The notes under the pieces: model-generated
The model's database searches: none
Told to the model about the DNA's origin: nothing
What the model saw: only the letters and a program-made list of their open reading frames with translations
Shown: piece after piece, positions 53,300 through 62,356 of the stretch
How positions within the stretch are numbered: the first letter of the stretch is position 1
Layout: the number at the start of each line of letters is the position of its first letter
Made by a program: the position numbers and the translations under genes
Assembly (NCBI GenBank): GCA_036346255.1
Contig: CM070619.1
Coordinates: 40,368,342-40,432,341, forward strand
Length of the DNA: 64,000 bases
Origin: Ampelocalamus luodianensis
Taxonomy: Eukaryota > Streptophyta > Magnoliopsida > Poales > Poaceae
Reading direction: 5' to 3'

Positions 53300-53557
53300 C
53301 CTTTCCTATCTCTCAACGGTTAGGCGACTGGAGTTATCGCCCAACTATTGGGCGACTGCAATTATTGCCGCCCGGTGGTTCGACGACTGCGCCCGACGGT
53401 TGGGTGACTGGATCCTATCGCCCAACCATTAGGCGACTTGAGCCAGTCGCCCAACCATTAGGCGACAGTAGGATTTTCCTAAAAAAAAGATCGTAAGAAT
53501 AAATTTGTAATTTATAATAAAAAATAGATTATTTTAAAAAAAATTCTTAAAACCAAC
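53300..53557 (+). repeat. Right TIR of MULE 2 with subterminal repeats
   Basis: Inverted partner of 47410-47660. It contains five to six units such as CGCCCAACCATTAGGCGAC, then the AT-rich outer part ending TTCTTAAAACCAA. Confidence 0.82.
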
Positions 53558-54185
53558 ACTTGGTGATACATTGTACATATGAATACGTTGACCTGGGGTT
53601 ATATGATTGTTACATAAATATTTATGGGTTGGGACAACTAGATGGTAATCTATTCCTGTCGTTTCCAATTAAGCATAAGAAAAATGTGAAACTACTAGAC
53701 ACCTCAACTGTCCCATATCCATTACATAAAAGCATGGTAACAATGAAACAAAATGCAATGACTTGGGCAAAATTTATCTGAATTCTGTGTTGGAGAAGTC
53801 GTAATAATAACTAAAAGAAACAACGTAGGAGAGAACTCTTTAGAACTGTTCATTCCATTATTTCATAAAATTAATAAGCCAAGCATCAAAATTAAGAACT
53901 AAGAAGCACGCTTCAAGAGAGGGAGAAAAAAATGTTGTCCTAACTGTTATAATGATTTTCAATTGCATAGTAGTTCTTTTGTTGAGCACTTCTGTTCCAA
54001 ATGGATTGTGAGAGGAACTAAACTTTAGATCATTTCAGATTTTCCTTATTTCCATCATATTTGGAAATAATGACATGGCTACACCCTTTTTGTCAAGTAC
54101 AACAAGAAGCCTAGCTCTCTTTTGGTTCTATCTTTTATGTTTGCTTATCACAAACCGTAATGTGTATTGATATAATGCATGATCG
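53558..54185. other. AT-rich flank with one unassigned open frame
   Basis: A plus-strand frame at 53560-53781 (73 codons) reads smoothly (YGLGQLDGNLFLSFPIKHK) but I cannot name it. The remainder is AT-rich and empty. It might be an exon of a gene interrupted by MULE 2, but the left flank of the element shows no matching exon. Confidence 0.25.
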
Positions 54186-54278
54186 CGGCAAGACGGTGGA
54201 GGACCGGCCGACCAAGTGTTGCGCGTGCGAGGCCGCGGACGCCGACGTCGCCTTCCTCGTCGTCGGCGATCCGTTCGG
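54186..54278 (+). pseudogene. Diphthine synthase (DPH5) exon fragment
   Basis: The plus strand reads TVEDR, then after a 1-base loss matches ADQVLRE, then EAADADVAFLVVGDPFG. ADVAFLVVGDPFG is the signature of diphthine methyl ester synthase (DPH5), the SAM-dependent methyltransferase in diphthamide synthesis on elongation factor 2; the family continues ATTHTDL, which is absent here. Compared with the family frame, one G is missing and about 3 bases are inserted. Only about 30 of about 280 residues are present, and the match stops abruptly, probably near an exon end, at CCGTTCGG. It is joined to unrelated sequence on both sides, so it is a captured scrap. Confidence 0.75.
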
Positions 54279-55170
54279 ACCTGGCTGTGGAGGAAGAGTG
54301 GCTCATCCATTGTTTCTTTTTAGGCTGAGTTTTCGCCGTCAGAGAGGCAAGATCTTCGTAACAAAGTGCCAACATTGCCTGTCGTATACTGTTCATTCCA
54401 TCACAGAGCCATACAAAGGAGGCAGCAAGATTTATCTAGTCAAACAGTGCATCGCATACACGCACGACAATATTCAAAACTCTGAATATTGGGTGTTTTT
54501 GTTGCTGGTTCTAATGAAATGATCCATGCTCTGCGGATAGGAGATGCTAGGTCCGCTGGGATCACGGTTTTGGCAATCTACCGATGGGATAGCTCGGAGA
54601 ATGAAGAGAATGAGGCAACGGCTATTTACGTCGATGTGCAGGCGGCAGGCTACTCGGAGGAGGAAGCTCGATAGGCTACCGATCTGGTATAGGTATAGAG
54701 TATCCATTTTTTGCTGATCATTGCTCATGTGCAGGTGGTGAGGCATTGTCATCGTCGATCGGATTACCGTTGTCGTCGGTGGCTGGTGGACAGAAGGAGC
54801 CGTCGCCTGGGGGTTGGAAGAAGAAGCCGACAGGAGCGCCTTGGTAGGGCCCTCCGCCACCACCAAGATGGCCTAAGCTTTCCTTTGGTGATGCTTTGGC
54901 GCGGGCGGTGTTTCGGTTGCTGGTGGTTTCCACGAAGCATCGATCAAAGCTTTTCCTCCGATTTCCAGGCGCCGTCCAAGCCAAAGATTCATGCAGTTCA
55001 AATTTTGAATCATGTGGGTCAAAGTCCGAGATACCACAGATTGCGTTGTTCGAATTAATGCGAGCCCATGGCCAATCAGTGTAATTCCTCCCATCAAACG
55101 TGTGTGCGCTCATCTCAGAGACGTGATCTCACGGTGCGGATAGGGTTTTGGTTCTTTCTTAATCCCCTAA
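54279..55170. other. Unassigned sequence between the DPH5 scrap and LINE ORF1
   Basis: 54280-54400 reads on the minus strand as SIRQAMLALCYEDLASLTAK and may be another captured fragment. 54489-54674 is a plus-strand acidic frame (WDSSENEENEATAIYVDVQA) of unknown origin. A minus-strand frame at 54718-55113 is Gly/Pro-rich. None is assigned. The LINE 5' end probably lies here but cannot be placed. Confidence 0.3.
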
Positions 55171-55189
55171 CCAGCGGTGTACGTGGAAG

Positions 55190-57541
55190 CACTCCTTCGG
55201 CCATCTATTCAAATGGGTCGTAGAGGTGGAGTTTTTGGCAGAACCTTTGTCGACGGCAGGGATGGCAAACGTGGCAATTTCGAGGGCGGTCGGAGCAGCT
55301 TTGGCAGGGGATGGTGGAACCCCAACCAGGGAAGTTATGGAGGTGTCGTGGGCAATGTTGGGGTGGGACAAGGCCTACCCCAGACAGGCGGTATTGCTGA
55401 CTTCAACAACAAATTAGGTATCAATGCTGGTCATCTTGGGTCGGCAAGCAGGACAACGCTTTAGGTGCGGTTGGGCACCACGGTCAAGGTGCTTTTGCAC
55501 AGTCGTCGACAGGCAGGTTTGCTAATCATGGCGCTGGAGGGCAAATTGGGGTGTCCCAGATGGTGGTAGATGGGACAGGGGGCATGGCTTCGGCATCGTC
55601 TGTGCAAAGCGCGATGGTAGGAGGCCAGGACATCAGCTTAGTTGGTAGTGCCGACGCAAAGTGGAGGGCCATCTGTTAATCACCATGTGCAGTTGGTGAA
55701 GGATGGTGGTACTGTCAATATTAAGAGGTTTTGCTTCAGATGCAAGGAGAAGGGACATACCATTGTTGTTTGTCCAGTTGTGTTGCCCTGTGACATTTGT
55801 GACTATATCAATCATTTGGCACCGAGATGTCCTTTGCTCAAATTGCCAAAACTAGTGGCAAATTTATGTGGGTATGGGGCTGAGGGCCTAGGGTTCTATA
55901 TGGTATCCTCTGCAGGTCCGTTGAAGGGCGAGGGATGAATAGGGTATGATGGGGGTGGTACGGATTGTCGGTGGGCAGCTATCGGTTGAATGGGTCATTA
56001 GGGAGTTAAGAAGACTCATTCCGATTGATTGGTAATGGGATGTGAAAGAAATTGATCAGAATTCTTTTTTGGTTCAATTTCTGACGCCATTGAATTGGCA
56101 AGAATGGTTCAGATTGGGGATATACAAGTCACAGCTCAAGGGGTGGTGCTACGTTTTGAGGAATGGAAGCCGGGCCCTACTCCAAAGTTTCAGCTTCGCT
56201 CAGTCTGGGTGCAAGTTTATGGGGTTCCTTATGAAGTTAGAGACTACCTTAGTCTTTGTGCCATTGGTTCTATTGTTGACGCCACCTTCAAGGTGGACAT
56301 GATAAGTACAAGGAAGAAAGATCTAGTCCGGTTGTAGGTAGGGGTTACAGATGTTTCTCTAATATCTAAGAGTGTTGATATTGTTGTTGGACACAGTGTC
56401 TACGAAATAATTTTTTGAGCAAGACTCAGATGGAAATATGGGAGAAGGAAATGTGGGGGATGAGCAAAATAACAGAGGTGGCAAGGATAAAAGGGGGGAT
56501 GATGATGAGGAAATGAAGGACCATGAGATGATGGACTGTAATATTAAGAGGGAAAAATGTTTCATCGTGACGAGGCCGAATTTAAGTGGTATCACCTCTT
56601 TGCCTCAAGCTAGTGATTCGGTTCTTGGCGAAAGTCTTGTTTGTGTCACTACTATTTCACAACAGGAGGTTGTAACAGAGAGATCGGGTGGACCGAAGGT
56701 AGAGGAGGTCAAGGATTCCGCGTTAGGGGGGGTGATGGTGCAGTGGCAGCCGGTGGTACCTTTTGAATGGTTATCATCGGCAAGTGTTCCACATAGGGGG
56801 TGGACTCATCGGTGGCAGTAACACCACTGACTCGGGATGTGAATCTGTCTCTAGAAGGGTTTGAGGGTGCACTCAAGAAAGGAGGTTCGGATAGTGTGGC
56901 GGTAAAGATGCAAAGGACGACGGCAAGGGCTCACCAGATGGTGCTTCAGAGTAGACATTGGTTCAGAAAAAGGGGAGGTCGGTGGGTGCGGTGGCAAACA
57001 AAGGGAGGACAGCTGGACTGGATTATGTGCAGGAGTCAAGGTGGACCCGGCATCTCGCGAGCAAAGTTGGAGCGGATGAGGATTCCTTGGAGAAGGTCGT
57101 ACGAAGGGCCAAGTATAAGAACTTAGAGGAGAGCAAAGGTACTAATTTAAATAATGCATTTTCAATTTTGGCTATTTCAGATGAGATTGCTATTCCTAAT
57201 TTGAATCAAGTAGGAATTTCTTTAGGAGTTACTAGTTTGGAAATGACCTCTTCTTTAGAATCTATTAAAAAGATCGAAATTGGTAGGCTGGCTTGTAGAT
57301 TGGCTTGTTCAGGAAAATTAGTAAAGAACATGCCCTCAAAGATGATTCGGATGAGGAAACATCCAACTTTGATTTATCCTCTCTAAATAGCTTTTGTAGT
57401 GATTTGTGTTATGAGGAACTGGCTGCGGGTGATGATCTTGATTTGCAATTGGTCTCACACAAAAAGAAAAGAAGAGGTGCTAAGAAAGCACTTGCAAAAG
57501 TTGTTGAGTCTCGCATTAAAAATAAACAAAAGAGAAAATGA
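55190..57541 (+). pseudogene. LINE ORF1 (nucleic-acid-binding protein), frameshifted
   Basis: The N-terminus is Gly/Arg-rich (GRRGGVFGRTFVDGRDGKRG, 55192-55330). Paired zinc knuckles follow at 55725-55835: CFRCKEKGHTIVVCP, then CDICDYINHLAPRCP. A DUF4283-type domain lies at 56040-56340 (QLRSVWVQVYGVPYEVRDYL, VDMISTRKKDLVRL). The rest to 57541 is charged and degraded, ending KKRRGAKKALAKVVE...KQKRK and a stop at 57539-57541. Frames shift near 55480, 55640, 55940, 56090, 56340 and later. ORF1 proteins coat LINE RNA. The TGA overlaps the ORF2 ATG (ATGA). Confidence 0.8.
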
Positions 57542-58312
57542 AAGGTATTTTTTGGAATAGTATGGGTCTTGGTGACCCAGCGAAGCAAGGTACAATGCGG
57601 AGTTGGTTCGAGAACAACATATGGATTTTGTTGCTATTCTAGAAACTGTTAAGAAGGATTTTTCAATTTGCAATTAAAACATATTAGCGGTGGTATGGAT
57701 TTTTTTATGGCACTACTTACCATTCCATGACCGTTCTGGGGGTATTTTACTTGGTGTGAACATGGCTGTTTTTGAGGTGGGCTCTATTTTTCAGAGAGAC
57801 TTTTTTTTATTAAGCATCATTTACGTAATAAGGAAGATGAGTTCCAATGGATCCTTGTGGCTGTATATGGTGCTGCACAACCAGCTTATAAAGATAAATT
57901 TTTAATTGAATTAGTTCATGCGTGTAGTAAGGAAACCCTGCCTATTCTAATTGGTGGTGATTTTAATATCATAAGGCGTAATGAGGAGAAAAATAATGAT
58001 AATTTTGATCGACATTATCCTTTTCTTTTTAATACGGTTATTGAGAGCCTAGACTTAAGAAAACTTAGGCTTTCAGATAGGCAATTTATGTGGGCAAATA
58101 ATTTGGATAATCCTACTTTTGAAAAACCTGATAGAATTCTTGTGAGTACGGATTGAGAACAAAAATTCCCTTTAACCACTGTAAATGCTTTGGAGCGTGT
58201 TCTTTCTAACCATACACCTATCATTCTTACCACTGGGGTTGCCTCTAATATTGGGAACCAACATCTGTTTAAATTTAAGTTAGGTTGGCTTAAGAGGGAT
58301 GGGTTGGTGGCT
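57538..58312 (+). pseudogene. LINE ORF2 part 1: endonuclease domain
   Basis: ATG at 57538 gives MKGIFWNSMGLGDPAKQ, the normal start of the plant LINE endonuclease (EEP family). Later pieces are MDFVAILET (frame change near 57595), LPILIGGDFNIIRR (57935-57975; GGDFN is the conserved metal and catalytic motif), FDRHYPFLFNTVIE, and LSNHTPIILTTG (about 58200-58240; contains the catalytic His motif). A stop at 58156 and several frame changes inactivate it. The endonuclease nicks target DNA to prime reverse transcription. The frame is broken at 58312 by the RTE insert. Confidence 0.85.
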
Positions 58313-58331
58313 CAGGTGTGGCAACAACATA
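58313..58331 (+). repeat. 19-bp target site duplication, left copy
   Basis: CAGGTGTGGCAACAACATA is repeated exactly at 59158-59176. It flanks the RTE insert and restores the ORF2 frame (VWQQH) when one copy is removed. Confidence 0.9.
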
Positions 58332-58449
58332 CAACAACAATAACAACAAAGCCTTTGATCCCAAACAAGTTAGGGTAGGCTAGAAATGAAACCTCCTTAA
58401 AGTCAAAGAGACGAGAGCCTTGCAAATAAAATAAAATAAAATAATATAA

Positions 58450-58489
<40 letters not shown>

Positions 58490-59157
58490 CCTACAAGGCT
58501 AAAACCCTAAGCTGTACATCCTGCTATCCAAACCGAAAGCCTAAAACACAGCCCCTAAACCTTCTTATGGTTCCAGTACGTGGATTGCTAACTTCCATGC
58601 GCTCCTATCCAAAGCTAATTCTTTAGCTACATTCCAATCCCTCAAATCTATTTTAATTGCTTCCTCCCACGTTAGTCTTGGTCGACATCTGCCTCTTCTT
58701 ACGTTTCCAGTACATCTTAAAATTCCACTATGTACTGGTGCCTCATAAGGCCTCCGTTCGAGATGTCCAAACCATCTCAAGCGATATTGGACAAGCTTCT
58801 CCTCAATTGGTGCTACCCCCACCCTATCACGTATATCCTCATTGCGGATTCGATCTCGCCTTATGTGACCACAAATCCATCACAGCATCCTCATCTCCGC
58901 TATACTCATCTTCTGTATATGTTGTCTTTTAGTCGCCCAACATTCTGCTCCATATAGCATCGTAGGTCTGATCGTCGTCCTATAGAACTTACCCTTTAAC
59001 TTTTGAGGAACTTTTTTGTCACACAGGACACCCGAAGCTTGGCACCATTTCACCCACCCCGCTCTAATCCTATGGCTCACGTCTTCATCAATCTCTCCGT
59101 CTCGCTGTAGCATCAATCTCAAATATCGAAACGTGTCCTTCCTAGGCACTACTTGTC
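58332..59157 (-). mobile_element. 5'-truncated RTE-type LINE, minus strand
   Basis: The minus strand encodes the C-terminal part of an RTE-clade RT: FRYLRLMLQRDGEIDEDVS, YRTTIRPTMLYGAECW (58880-59149), then after a frameshift VGVAPIEEKLVQYRLRWFGH, TWEEAIKIDLRDWNVAKE and RSAWKLAIHVLEP with a stop near 58565. The 3' untranslated part holds a TAA microsatellite and ends in a TTG-type repeat (plus strand ACAACAACAATAACAAC, 58331-58347). The 5' truncation and 19-bp duplication are normal for target-primed insertion. Length is about 826 bp. Confidence 0.88.
58427..58487 (+). repeat. AAAAT / AAT microsatellite
   Basis: A few AAAAT units pass into about twelve perfect AAT units (AATAATAATAAT...), inside the RTE 3' region. 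Confidence 0.9.
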
Positions 59158-61387
59158 CAGGTGTGGCAACAACATAATGTTGGTAATTCTATAATTGATC
59201 ATCGGCAAAGCAAAATTAGAGCGCTTAGACAATTTCTTAGAGGGTGGGCTGAAAATACTAGTGGTGTATATAAGCTAGAGAAACAAACGTCTTTTGAATA
59301 TCATTGATAATCTTGATATGAAAGATGAGTCTACGGGGTTATCTAATTTTGAAATTAATCTTAAACATAGTTCTAATAAACGTCTTTCCCATTTACGGCG
59401 AGAGAAAGAAATCAAATGGTATCAATAGGCTAAGATGAAGCATTTGCTTGAAGGAGATAGTAATACTCGATATTTTTCATTTTATTGCCAATGGTAAGCA
59501 TAGGAAACAACAAATTTTTCAGCTGGAACAGGAGGAGGGTATTATTTCCGGTGATGTCCAGTTAAAGTAGTACATTACAACTTATTATAAAGGTCTTTTT
59601 GGACCTCCTGACACCAACCACTTTTCCATGGTTGAGACTATCACAGATGATATACCTCAAGTTTCTGATTTGGAAAATGACTATCCTAAAGCTCCAGGTC
59701 CGGATGGCTTTCTTGTTGAATTTATCAAGTTTTTTGGAACATTATTAAAAATGTCTTGATGGCTCTCTTTTGAGATTTTCATAGAGGCAATTTACCTCTT
59801 TTTAGGCTTAATTTTGTGTCATTTCTTTACTTCCAAAAAAGAAGATGTCTGACAAATTCAGAAATATAGGCCGATTTGCCTATTAAATGTGAGTTTTAAA
59901 ATTCTTACTAAGGTAGGTACTAATCGTCTTATGTGCATTGCTCAAAAGGTTGATCATCCATCCCAAACGACTTTTATGCCGGAGAGAAATATTATAGAAG
60001 GGATAGTTGTTTTACATAAAACAATCTATGAGCTTCATAAGAAGAAATTAGATGGAATCATTTTTAAGATTAATTTTGAAAAAGCTTATGATAAGGTCAA
60101 ATGGACTTTTCTGCAGCAAACTCTTAGAATGAAGGGTTTTTTTTTCTCCAAGTTGGTGTGCTTGGATTGAAAATTTTGTTGCAGGGGGCAGTGTGGGGAT
60201 TAAGATTAATGATTGTATTGGGCCTTATCTCCAAATCAAGAAAGGTCTTAGGTAGGGGACCCTCTGTCCCCAATTCTTTTTAATATTGTTACGGACATGT
60301 TAGCCATTTTTATTAGAAGGCCTAAGAATGAAGGTCATGTTAGTGGGATAATTTCGCATTTGGTAGATGATAGTCTTTCTATCCTTCAATATGCTGATGA
60401 TACTATTTTTTCATGTATTATAATTTTGACTAAGCAAAAAATTTGAAGCCTATTCTTTGTGCATTTGAACAACTTTCTGGTTTAAATATTAATTTTTATA
60501 AAAGCGAGCTCTTTTGCTTTGGAGAAGCAAAAAAATTTGAATCTCAATATTTAGAGATATTTGGATGTGAGAGGAGTTCTTTTCCCTTTAATTTTTTGGG
60601 TATTCAGATTTATTTTAGAAGGTTGATGGATAATAAATGGATGGGTTTGGAAGATCACTTCAAAAAAATGTTGAGCAATTGGAAAGGGAAAAATTTATCA
60701 ACTGGTGGTAGACTGGTACTTATAAATTCGGTTTTGAGTGGCCTTGCTTTGTTTATGTTTTCTTTCTATGAGGTACCCAAGGGGGTCCTTAAAAGACTAT
60801 TTTTTTTAGGTCTAGATTTTATTGGCAAAGTGACAACTATAAACAAAAGTATAGGTTAGCTAAATGAAATATTCTTTGCAGGCCCAAGTAACAAGGTGGT
60901 ATGGGAATTTAGAACCTTGAGATAAAAAATAAGTGCCTTTTGGCTAAATAGTTGTTTAAACTTTTGAATGTGGATGGGGTTTGGTAGCAATTACTTAAAA
61001 ATAAGTATTTGAATGATAAGTCTGTCTCTCAAGTTGAGAGTAAACCGAGGGATTCCTATTTTTGGACGGGATTGATGAAGGTAAAGTATGATTTTTTTTT
61101 TCAACGCTATTCTTTTAATCTTGGGAATGGGAAGCAAATCAGATTTTGGAAGAACATTTGGGTTGGACATCGACGTCTTTATGAACTTTATCCACCTTTG
61201 TATGAGGTAGTCCGAAAGAAACATGCTTTGGTTGTAGATGTTTTAGGGACTCTGCCTTTAAATTTGAGTTTTTGGAGAGCGATTATTGGCCCACAATTGC
61301 TTGCTTTTCATAATCTTGTGGTGAGAATAGCCAATACTCATCTTACCATGGATAAGGATACGGTTCGTTGGAATTTAAATAGGAATG
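59158..61387 (+). pseudogene. LINE ORF2 part 2: reverse transcriptase and zf-RVT, frameshifted
   Basis: After the right target duplication the frame resumes (VWQQHN). RT pieces are HLLEGDSNTRYF (about 59436-59472), APGPDGF (59690-59710), YRPICLLNVSFKILTK (59865-59915), FMPERNIIEGIVVLHK, and motif A INFEKAYDKV (about 60070-60100; the usual first Asp, DFEKAYD, is Asn). Motif C is QYADDTIF (60390-60412). Next come LSGLNINFYKSE, NFLGI, and the zf-RVT region YSFNLGNGKQIRFWKNIW (61108-61162). There are many frameshifts and stops. The frame ends at about 61387, where new sequence starts. Confidence 0.85.
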
Positions 61388-62345
61388 TGTCGACGATCAA
61401 GACGTCGATCTTACAAAAAGAAAAGGAGAAAGTGACGTGAGAAATCTAAGGAAATAATGAGACCGCTCTTTTATTAATATGAACTGGGTTTTACAGAATA
61501 TGATCTGAGAACACTTCTTGTTCCCTTACAACCTCAGACCTATCACACGAATCTACGGCTTGTGCTTTAGTCTGATGGCTCTGTCTTGTATTGCCTTCTT
61601 TTTCCTCTCCTTGATCCGTCGGAGTTCCATCTTTAAATAGCCCTCAAGAGGTGGCGATTACCGGAGAAGGCGCCCGATGCAAAGCGTTGTGTCCGGCCTG
61701 AGTCAAGTAACGGTTGATAATGAACTGAACCGTTCGGTTTATATGTCTATGAGACATACAACCGCATGGAGGTTGTTCGTCAATGCTTCTGGATAAGAAA
61801 CGTCGTATGGTATGGAATATGCACGTGTTCCATTCATCATACGGTAGAGAATATACCTTGAATCTGTCCCAAGTATCAGTTCATACCTTTTACGAGCAGT
61901 TCTCCTGGTCGTGAGCTTGGCTTAGGCCTTTGTCCGACCAGGGTACCAATCATGTAATCTCTGGAATCTCTACGACCAGTCAGGTCGTGCACCTCAGGGA
62001 TTACGACCATGAAGACGTATGGTCTATTATGTATTAAAGATAATATATAGAGGTTTTATTCCTCGTTAGCTAGCCCCCGAACTTTAAATGAATAGGTCGT
62101 GTGAACACTTTTCTTCCGATGAAGTCGTATCGGGATGATGCTCATTTAAATGCAAGGGCATTTGAAGCGGTTTGTATTCACTTTAAAGTTGAGAACTTGC
62201 TTTGGGAATTGAAGGGTTTTCGTATCCGTTGGACTAAAAGATTTTTGTCCGTTGGACTTTTTTTTGGGGTAACTCCTTATTGCGGTTGGAATTCATGAAG
62301 CCTATAAAAACTGCCCCCGACCTCCTTTTCTTTCCTCACCCGAAA
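61388..62345 (+). promoter_or_regulatory. Upstream region of the right-edge transposon gene, with TATA box
   Basis: There is no coding sequence. The stretch starts TGTCGACGATCAAGACG right at the end of the LINE match and may be the end of another mobile element, but I see no terminal repeat or primer site. Several ACGACC/GGTCGT motifs occur at 61915-62010. A TATA box, TATAAAAA (62303-62310), lies 47 bp before the ATG at 62357. Confidence 0.5.
62303..62310 (+). promoter_or_regulatory. TATA box before the right-edge gene
   Basis: TATAAAAA sits in GCCTATAAAAACTGCC, 47 bp upstream of ATG 62357. This leaves room for only a short leader, consistent with a compact transposon promoter. Confidence 0.55.
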
Positions 62346-62356
62346 GAAATCTGATC

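Larger units (their letters stand above)
47410..53557 (-). mobile_element. Mutator-like element 2 with transposase and PMD gene, long TIRs, decayed
   Basis: The arms at about 47410-47660 and 53300-53557 are inverted copies: both read AGAATTTTTTTTAAAATAAT, TTTTTATTATAAATTACAAA, GATCTTTTTTTT, then a cluster of CGCCTAATGGTTGGGCGA-like units. Flanks GCTTGGTAA (47401-47409) and ACTTGGTGA (53558-53566) agree at 7 of 9 bases, suggesting a 9-bp duplication. Both genes run on the minus strand: transposase (about 52140-49677), then PMD (about 49400-48540). The transposase has many frameshifts, so it is not autonomous now. Confidence 0.85.
55171..61387 (+). mobile_element. L1-type LINE, decayed, interrupted by an RTE-type LINE
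   Basis: ORF1 (Gly-rich start, zinc knuckles, DUF4283-like domain) is followed by ORF2 (endonuclease, RT, zf-RVT). The gene order and motifs are those of plant L1 LINEs. ORF2 is split at 58312-59176 by a minus-strand RTE fragment with a 19-bp target duplication. The 3' end is lost: after NLNRN (about 61380) the match stops and unrelated sequence begins. No poly(A) tail remains. Confidence 0.85.

Noticed and set aside
54718..55113. 131-codon minus-strand open frame as a gene
   Set aside because: No recognised domain, and it runs opposite to the LINE ORF1 leader; codon pattern not convincing.
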